Assembly (NCBI RefSeq): GCF_020085105.1
Contig: NC_058046.1
Location: 25,610,675 to 25,674,674, forward strand
Direction: 5' to 3'
Length of the DNA stretch: 64,000 bases
Source: Siniperca chuatsi
Lineage: Eukaryota; Chordata; Actinopteri; Centrarchiformes; Sinipercidae
This document shows positions 56,231-64,000 of the stretch, one piece after another. The notes under the pieces were generated by a model. The model did not search any database. It was not told where the DNA came from and saw only the letters and a list, made by a program, of their open reading frames with translations. Numbering within the stretch: position 1 is the stretch's first letter; each line of letters begins with the position of its first letter. The translations under genes were made by a program, and so were the position numbers.

Positions 56231-56455
56231 ACGAATTTCACTCCTTCAACTTTCAGCAGCTCTCCTTGTTTTTTTTTGTTGACATGGCCAGCAGGTATTA
56301 ATTAGTGTTTAAAGCATGAATCAATTATATAAATTACATAAAAAACCTGCAAGAATTTATGCAACTAAATTACTGCAAATATACCTTATTGTTGTGTAGT
56401 GACTAAAATATAATGTACACTACTCTGTATCCATTTGACTTGCATGTTTGCTGAT

Positions 56456-57010
56456 CAATGGTGGAGGAAATATTCAGATCCTGTACATAAGTAAAGGTTG
56501 CAATACCATACAGAGAAAATACTCCATTCCAAGTAAAAGTCCTGCATGTAAAATATTACTTAAGTTTAAGTACGCAAGTTTTATTAGAAAAATGTACTTA
56601 AAGTATCAAAAGTAAAAGTACTCACAATGTAGAAAAATGCCCCCGTTGAGTGTTGTACAGCAATTATATATTATATTGTTGGATTATTGTTGCTGATGCA
56701 TTAATGTGAAAGTAACATTTTACAGTTGTAGTTGGTCGAGGTGGAGCTAATTTTAAATGCTTTATATACTGTTGGTTAGTTTATTCTATGACAGTTAATG
56801 ATATTTTATAAACTCATGTGTTTTGTAGGTAAAATCTTAATCTGCAAAGTAACTAAAGCTGTCAAATAAATGTAGTGGAGTAAAAAGTACAATATTCCCC
56901 TCTGAAATGTAGTGGAGTAGAAGTACATGAAAAATACAATTACCTCAAAATTGTACTAAAATACAGTACTTGAGTAAATGTACTGTTGTTAAGTACAAAT
57001 ACTTGCATTC
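56456..57010. mobile_element. hAT-like transposon, CAGTGKTGGAA family (copy 2)
   Basis: The left end CAATGGTGGAGG is followed by 'aatattcagatcctgtac', and the right side has 'cagtacttgagtaaatgtac', the same order as copy 1 at 9550. The right terminal TTCCACCACTG is lost or decayed, so the exact end and target duplication are unclear. Confidence 0.7.
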
Positions 57011-58538
57011 ACAGTTAATATTCTTTCTACCCACTTCAATCCCACCATTAGGCTGACTTTTGGGGAAGGCATCCAGAATATTATTTGATGGAATTATGCA
57101 GCCATAAGAAACATGTCTTGCGCTTGTATATTTCAGTTATGAGCTGAATACAGAATATATATGTGACAGTGTCAGGCAGTGTGGAATAAGATGATTTTTC
57201 CAACTTTAAAGCTACTTAAAGGGAAAATTAAAGTCCCTAATAACTTGTTTTCTCAATCAGCTTCTTACTATGAGTGAATGGGTTCTACATGAACACACAA
57301 ATGTTCTGACAAAGTTAGCACCATTTTTTTGGTTATTTCACAGGGGAGATCTCTGTTTTCATTGGTCTGAAGTGGGCGGGACAACGATGGAAAAAGGTGA
57401 TGTCACGCATGTCAACATTTAGCAATATTTCAATCAAATTTTGATGACAGTTGGTGAGTCACTGTCTAATCAAATCTGATCAAACCCCACACAGTCCTGA
57501 TGATGCAGATTAGCGGAGTTTGTGGCTGTTCTCTCTTAACTCTTAATAAAACGTTCCTAAAGATGTTTATTTTACTTTGATTGTTGCATATTTACACATG
57601 AATATTCAATGTTAGAGAAATACTGAAGATGTGAAACCAAGTTTTAAGGGACTGTAAAGACAAATGGGGATATTAAGGAAAATTGATGTTAAGGGTTTAA
57701 ACTATGTACTGCTGCCTGGTTTTTGCTCATTACTCTAAAACCAAACTACAGTGCAAAATTAATCCATTCATATTTTAAACTGCTGGAACTGTGAGGCTTT
57801 TGACTGCACTCTTTATCTGATGTAGACCTGATACAACTATGTAGTCAGGTCATAAAGTCTAACCTTTAACATGCAAAATGATTTAAATGGAGGTTAAGAT
57901 CTACCTATGTAGGAACATATCATTTAGTCAAATTTAGAAATTTTAATAGGTCAAAAAAGTGTTAAAAATCTAAAAGAGTGATTTTATTGTTAAAATCTTT
58001 TCACTCTATTGGGAGAGTGGACATAATTTCTTCTTCTGGGTTTTTCCTATTGGCTAATCCCATTAGAGGATGTTTAGGCTCAATTCTCAGAACAACAGTA
58101 AACAGAGAGGAAGCGCTGCCATGTGATCCCAAAACTCTGGACTGGAGACATTTCATAATTCTCAAAATGACCGAGAAACATTTAAGAACTACTGTCATGT
58201 GGACAAATGTGTTATTTTACATTTACTTTTAAGCCTGGGGTTTATTTTGTCCTGTACTTCACCAATTTTGTAGGTGTTAAAATAACTAATATGTTTAATA
58301 AATCTCTTTATCGCTGTGGATTTTTCTTTAAAATGTTTCAGATTCATGAATTGACTCTAAATCTCCACAAACTTTTACAAAAAAAGCTACATTGAGGTTT
58401 ATTTGGGAATTACCATCGTTAAAAAAATGAGGTAGGGGTCAGGTTTGTCAACATTATATGGTAAATACACTGTTTACCATTGGTTACTGTAAAAGTATTG
58501 AAAGACTCTAGCTGCCAGTTGACCTCTCTAAGCCAATC

Positions 58539-58740
58539 TTTTTTTTTTTTAAAGATTTTTTGGGGCTTTTTGCCTTTATTTGATAGGCTGGACAGCTGAA
58601 GAGAGACAGGACATGTGGGAGAGACATGCAGCAGAGGGCTGTGGGCCCAGGGCCCCGATTCGAACCCAGGCTGCTGCAGTAAGGACTCAATCTGGTACAT
58701 GGCGTGCTCTACCAGGTGAGCTAATGGGGGCGCCCCTCTA
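58539..58740 (-). mobile_element. tRNA-derived SINE with perfect 10-bp target duplication
   Basis: On the minus strand it starts with a tRNA-like head. The Pol III A box TAGCTCACCTGGTAGAGC is at 58706-58723 and the B box GGTTCGAATC at 58657-58666. A body follows, then an A tail (the T run at 58539-58550). TAAGCCAATC flanks it at 58529-58538 and 58741-58750. A degenerate relative is at 35557-36867. Confidence 0.88.
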
Positions 58741-61006
58741 TAAGCCAATCGAAACTGGTCTCTTACTTGACCTCTCTGACATTTAACCCTAATCCTCAAC
58801 ACCTTAAACACTATTTTTGGCTTCCGCTCTAAGCTTATTCCCACTATCTAACCCGTGTTTGTGTCTGCAGCCTGCTATTCCAGCAGAGCTGAATCATCTC
58901 AGCACCATGCTGTTCACCTTCTTGTGTTTCTGTTGTTCCCTCAGATCTTGTTTGTGACTGACTTTGCAGTTTCCTGCCTGACTCAGGGTGCGTTTCGTCA
59001 TCGCTGTAAGGGCGACATTAAATTTTCACTTGACCAAATATGGCTCCGGCAGTGATCAAACTGCTCTGAGCCAAAACTTTGGTAAAACACAGGTGTTCTC
59101 TCTCTGCGCTGCGACCGTGTTTACTAGATTGTTCCTGTGAAAGACTCACTTTTTCTCCTTTTTCGCTTTCACACGGAACGTTTGTATTTTGAGAGCTGCA
59201 AGCTGCCCACATAGTGTCGTCACTGGAGCTGCTTTCCCCGTAAACTGTTTGGATTCAATGAGCTAATCCACCTACAGTGTTTGGCTTGGTGCCATGCAGC
59301 ACACCAAACAGATCATAATGTATAAAAGGCAAAATTTATAGGCAACAATTAAATATTTACTACATATTAGCGACTGATTAATCACCTGTGGCTTCTTACG
59401 AAACATTCACTGCGTTGGCTCGTTATAGGAGTTATCAGAGGCCAAGGCTCATAAAAACTGATTAAAGACAGTCATTGAAGTAAATGTCACTTGTGCTGCG
59501 TTAGTGTAAAAGTAATGCCACTTGGGGCAAAGCTCTAATTTAATTTCGGCTTGTAGAGAACATTTCCTTCACTAAGTTGTCACCCAGATCTGTGATCCTG
59601 ATGCTTGCACTTCATGTTGATATTAATTTAAAGCTGGCGTCTGCACTATGAAAGCCTCAGCACCTTCTCAGAGTGCAGCCAAACCACAGCTGTACTCTGC
59701 ACATGTTCATCTGACTCTCCTGCAGAGAGAGGCAGTGCATGTCAGAACCCTCCTCTTTGTTATTCCCTGTTTTTCAGAGCCGTGAGAGTAAATTCTACAA
59801 AGTCCACAAAAAGGATGGTCAAAGCGTCACGTCGGTCCGTCTTCAAAGAGTTATGACAAGAGAGAATCACTAGTAAAAAGCGAAAAGTCTGATAGCCATC
59901 AGTGGAACGGGGACTCTAGTAAACGGAGTGCTGAGTCTAGACCACTCGAGACGGGCATGTTAAGGTCACGCTCATAAAAGTCCCCTAGACACGGTGCTCC
60001 GTATAGGCCTGGAGGGAAAGAGCCGAGAAGGACACCTGCACAGATGGGTCAGGAGCTGCTCCACCACAAGCTGCTACTGGGCTGCCCCCATCACATGGCC
60101 TGAGAGAGCAATAGGTTTCATATGCAGCACATCGTGAATCAGGCTCAGCTTCAAATACCTCACAGTAGACTAAACTGGGCTGACTGCGGTAGGTATGTAG
60201 GGAGGGCAGGGCAGTTATCTCCAAAACATGGGCTGCAACGTGACAGAGGTCTCATCATAAAGAGGGAGAAGAAAAATTACCCGGTGTGGTTTTGTTTTGC
60301 GGCAAGGAAATAAATCTGTAACTGGAATGGACGATCTTGTGCGATTTTTAAATAGTTTTCTTCTTAAACATGCAACAGATCCTTCTGTGGCCACCACTAA
60401 TTGACCTCTTGAAAGAATGCAACGCCTTCTCCATGACTGACATTTGCTTTTAGTGGCTCCTATGGGATGGGGCGGAGGGCTGGTGGAAGGCGATAGCGGG
60501 GGAGATCCTCAGGAGATAAACCACCATGCCCCCTGTCCCTCAGACAACAAAGAAAGTGAGTGATGTTTGTCTGAAAACCAAGAGCCGCGATCCCTCTTGT
60601 TTTGATGTGTAGGCCACCTGGGATGCGGGTCTCCATCAGCACTCGGGCCGAGGAGAGAGGAAGAGATACAGGACTCACACAGATCTCGTCCCCAGGACAA
60701 ACAATCTGAGTGACAAGCCTGCTGGAATCCCACGGAAGTCACCCAACAGACAGAAAACACACAGAAAAAACAAGAGTCGTTTAGGTGGCCACAAAGGGCC
60801 AGAGTAGAATTGCACAGCGTTGTTTCCCTACATTTTTCGAGGACAAAAGTTGAAGTCCTTTAATATCCAAACATACGCAGGATACCTAACAAGGATCATA
60901 TTAATTTAATCTCAAACTCAAAAATAATTAAAGATGTTTAGGGGCCAAAACTGACAGATAGCTCTATCCTCAGCTGAAAATTCACAAGTTGGAAGGATTT
61001 TAAAGG

Positions 61007-61505
61007 CAGTGGTGGAAGGTAAGTACATTTACTCAAAGTACTTTATTTAAGTACAATTTTGAGGTACTTGTACTTTACTTGAGTATTTCCATTTTATGCC
61101 AATTTATACCACTTAGGCAAATATTACACTTACTAGTCCGCTAAATTTGAGAGCTATAGTTACAAGTTACTTTAAAGATCGATCAAGGTTTTACATATAA
61201 AATATATGATCACCTCATAAAATGTGATGCATTGTTATAAATTCAACTACCCATTAGTTTATTAAGCAGCTGCAACATAAAATGCTACATACACAGCAAT
61301 GCATCCATGATAAATCCAATAATATAATACTAACAGGGCTCATTCTGCTGCCTAATCAGTACTTTTACTTATGACACTGTAAGTAAGTTTAGCAGCTAAC
61401 GCTTCTGTACTTCAACTTAAATAAGGACTTGCAGTGAAGTCATTTTGCCTTGAGTTATTGCTACTTTTACTTAAGTAAAAGTTATGAATACTTTTTCCAC
61501 CTCTG
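61007..61505. mobile_element. hAT-like transposon, CAGTGGTGGAA family (copy 3)
   Basis: It starts CAGTGGTGGAAGG and ends TTTTCCACCTCTG (inverted). Flanks TTTAAAGG (60999-61006) and TTTAAAAA (61506-61513) match at 6 of 8 positions. The sub-terminal 'aagtacatttactcaaagta' and 'gtacttgtactttacttgag' text matches the family. No transposase. Confidence 0.78.
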
Positions 61506-64000
61506 TTTAAAAAAGGTAGAAATTTTATCAGTTTTATCATTTAATAAATAGTTTTCATTGCTCTAATGATGGACCAGAAAAAGACCGACAGAAGATCTAC
61601 AGCTCAGTTTATTGTCATCTGTGAAACTTCACATTCCCTAAGATTTACCTGCTGTGGATCAGTTGCAGGGGGAGTTTTTCAGACTTGAATCCGTGAAGAT
61701 CCGGGTTCATAAATCTGAGGCAGTGAATGAAATTTGGGAAGGCAGAGCTCACAAGTTTCAGCAGGCCAAATCTGTTCCAGAAATAGACACATTTGTGAGG
61801 GTTTATGCATTCTTACATTAAGTTTAATGTTATGTTAGGTGATAATGAGCCTAAGCCTGAGCCACCAGTCATCCTAGACTAATATAGGATTGATTGGAAA
61901 GAAATGACTGTGGCAGCTGTCTGATTCGGTGCCCAATATCCTCAATTTCCACTTCTGATCAAATTACTTAAATCTGTTCAGACTAATTTAATATACTCAA
62001 ATGTGCTTGTGTTTCATGATCTTTATATCAGATATAATGAAACTGAAAAAGTATGCAGGTAAGTGAAAATCAAAGGTTATGTGAAGTTTAACCTTAGGTG
62101 AACCAAAGTTAAATTAAGGGTTAAACTCAAGTTCAAAAGAAAAAAAAAACACTTTAGTGACTCATAAAGCACCATGAAGGAAAAATCAAGTGATTAAGTC
62201 AAATATTAATTAGTGGTAATAATGATTGTGGCATGTTGCTGCAAAGTACACTCACTCACTGATTGGCAGGGGTGGAACTCGTTAAGATTCTATCAGGTTT
62301 GAGCCGTTCGTTAGTTTTACAGCTTGGCCACAAACCTACAAGATCACGTGCGCGACAGGAGGGATTCCTCCGCCGTTTCATTCAGTGTCAGGGACGTCTG
62401 CTTTGAGGAATCTCCTGCTGCACATCTGAAAACACAAAACTGGTAGAAAAAAAGACTTGTAAGTTATGGCTAAATCACTTTTAAAGTTGTATTATTGTCT
62501 TATAACCTTTATGAATCTACTTTTGTAGAATCTATTCATTTAAAATAATTCAAACTCGTCATTTTGTAAAGTCCTAACCATGTGGTGCTCCATAGAGTGC
62601 AGAAAATGTGAATTTTTGCCATTGCTGTTTCACACCAATATGGTTTGGCCACAAAAAAATGCAACTATTTATCCACGGTTGCTTTTCCGTGTCTATTAAT
62701 CCATCAAATTAAAATAAAATTGACATATGAGGTTGACACCAAGTGGAAGACTTGACTCTCACACCTTCAGGATAAATAAAACTACCAGTTTTCTGGTCAA
62801 TTTAAATCAATTAAAATATGTGAAGTCAGAATGTCAAAGTGTTGCACATGTTGCGACTCGTTGGAACCATCCTCTCACATATCTGGAAATGATTATTTGG
62901 TCCAGGGAACATTTCCTCACTAGCTTACATCATATCGATACATTTCCGTCATTTGTGTTTGTTTTTCAAAGGGGTGTGTGAGTCACAAAGTCAGGAGAGT
63001 GTTGAAACAAAGAGGAAACACCTCAAATGAACCCAGAGGTCCTGTCTGATCACGGACACTCTCACACACATACACACATGTAACACGAACGACAGCAGCA
63101 TCAAGGCTGATGTCTGTGCTGTGTCACTGCTCGAGGATCCCGAGGAGGGGAGCTTTCTTTGTGGGAGCAGCTTCTCGCTGTGAGGGGCCGGGAATGTAGG
63201 GAGTCCTGCGTGGAGCATCGGCTGTGGGAGGCAGAGCAGGGGTACGAGGCCCAGATGGATGTCAAGGCAACATCTGTTCCACCTCCTGGCTGGGTCTTAT
63301 CAGCAGAAATGCTGCCACACTGGATGGGAGAAGGGAGAAGACAGAGAGAAAAGGGCATTCTTTGCAGAGTTTAAGAAAACATGCCTGCTTTTGTTTGTCT
63401 TGTAAACGAAAGTTAGGTTCCCTGTCGGGTCATGCATTTGCATTTCACAAAGCTCACAGGCTTCGTTTTGTTGTTTGTGAAAAATCCAATGAATCGCCTT
63501 TACATTAATGCTTCCCAACCAAAAGGGCCAATACAATTTTAAAAGTCTGTCACTAAAATTCCCAGACCTTTGCTTTATATAATTTAGTTTCACTATATTC
63601 TGTTACGAGGTAAGATTCAACCTTTCGTCAGATCACAAAAATGCTAAATAAATTCAAGAACATTTGTACATGCAATTTCACTCATTTGTAGTCTGCCCAG
63701 CTAAAACTGCAGCTGTTTGGATACACTTTACTAAATGTATCCTAAAAACTATATATAACATTTTATTTGATACTGCCAATACTTTTCTTGTTTTGTTGAT
63801 ATTTTACTTTTGTGTCACATCTAGTGTTTTTGGCAGGCATATGTGGATTCATCAGACACTGTGTGCTGTTCTTGTCTTTGCTTTTTCTTTACTTGGGTTG
63901 ATCATCAGATGCTACTTGAAATACAGACAGCAGATAATATATGATGCACGCTTTATCCCTTTTTAAAAAGCAGCACTTTTGCCTGTTTGTGATTATTGGG

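Larger units (their letters stand above)
50020..64000. other. Gene-free region downstream of ndufs4
   Basis: About 14 kb with no coding exon I can support. In mammals ARL15 follows NDUFS4 on the opposite strand; no ARL15-like GTPase motif or C-terminus was found here. Besides the listed repeats, 57210-57660 may be another dispersed repeat, and 59600-60780 and 62240-62420 are unique and unassigned. The last 600 bp is AT-rich with only a chance-like open frame (63664-63966). Confidence 0.6.

Noticed and set aside
58640..58740. tRNA gene on the minus strand
   Set aside because: A and B boxes are present, but the sequence continues into a SINE body with an A tail and a target duplication, and it cannot form a complete tRNA.
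59779..59874. Exon-like segment after a TTTTTCAG acceptor on the + strand
   Set aside because: A 31-codon frame ends at a stop with no partner exon or homology; the acceptor match alone is common by chance.
63664..63966. 100-codon + strand hydrophobic frame at the window end
   Set aside because: AT-rich, no family, no splice or start context better than chance.
50020..64000. arl15 (expected next gene from mammalian order)
   Set aside because: No GTPase motif or recognisable arl15 C-terminus in either strand. It may lie beyond the window.

Overview
This window is chromosomal DNA from a ray-finned fish, most likely a percomorph teleost. The evidence is three multi-exon vertebrate genes with GT-AG introns, dense short tandem repeats, and several interspersed repeat families typical of teleosts. 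All three genes lie on the + strand. I rebuilt each exon by exon from reading frame, splice signals and remembered family sequence. No bacterial, plasmid or CRISPR features are present.

Layout: (1) 379-17904, integrin alpha-2 (itga2), 30 coding exons, 1185 codons plus stop. It has an inserted I/A domain, FG-GAP calcium motifs, one transmembrane helix and a GFFKR motif. (2) 17905-22757, the itga2 3' region and the fst upstream region. (3) 22758-27743, follistatin (fst), with two possible C-termini: a short form made by reading through the exon 5 donor, and a long acidic-tailed form using exon 6. (4) 29953-49943, ndufs4, a mitochondrial complex I accessory subunit, 5 exons and 170 codons, with a 13.8 kb repeat-rich second intron. 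(5) 50020-64000, with no gene I can support; it holds repeats and several unique stretches that may be regulatory.

The gene order itga2-fst-ndufs4 matches the mammalian ITGA2-(MOCS2)-FST-NDUFS4-ARL15 block, so this is conserved linkage and not a functional cluster. The proteins do separate jobs: collagen/laminin adhesion at the cell surface, extracellular neutralisation of activin-type ligands, and assembly and regulation of complex I. I saw no mocs2 and no arl15 exon here.

The accessory content is mostly mobile DNA. It includes a fold-back Tc1 derivative inserted into a SINE, a second SINE with a perfect 10-bp target duplication, two hAT-like non-autonomous families with 8-bp target duplications, and two MITEs with long terminal inverted repeats. 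I found no convincing new biological system. The observations most worth checking are the paired C-tract (G-quadruplex/i-motif) segments in the fst intron that decides the isoform, the fold-back Tc1, and the candidate conserved non-coding elements around ndufs4.
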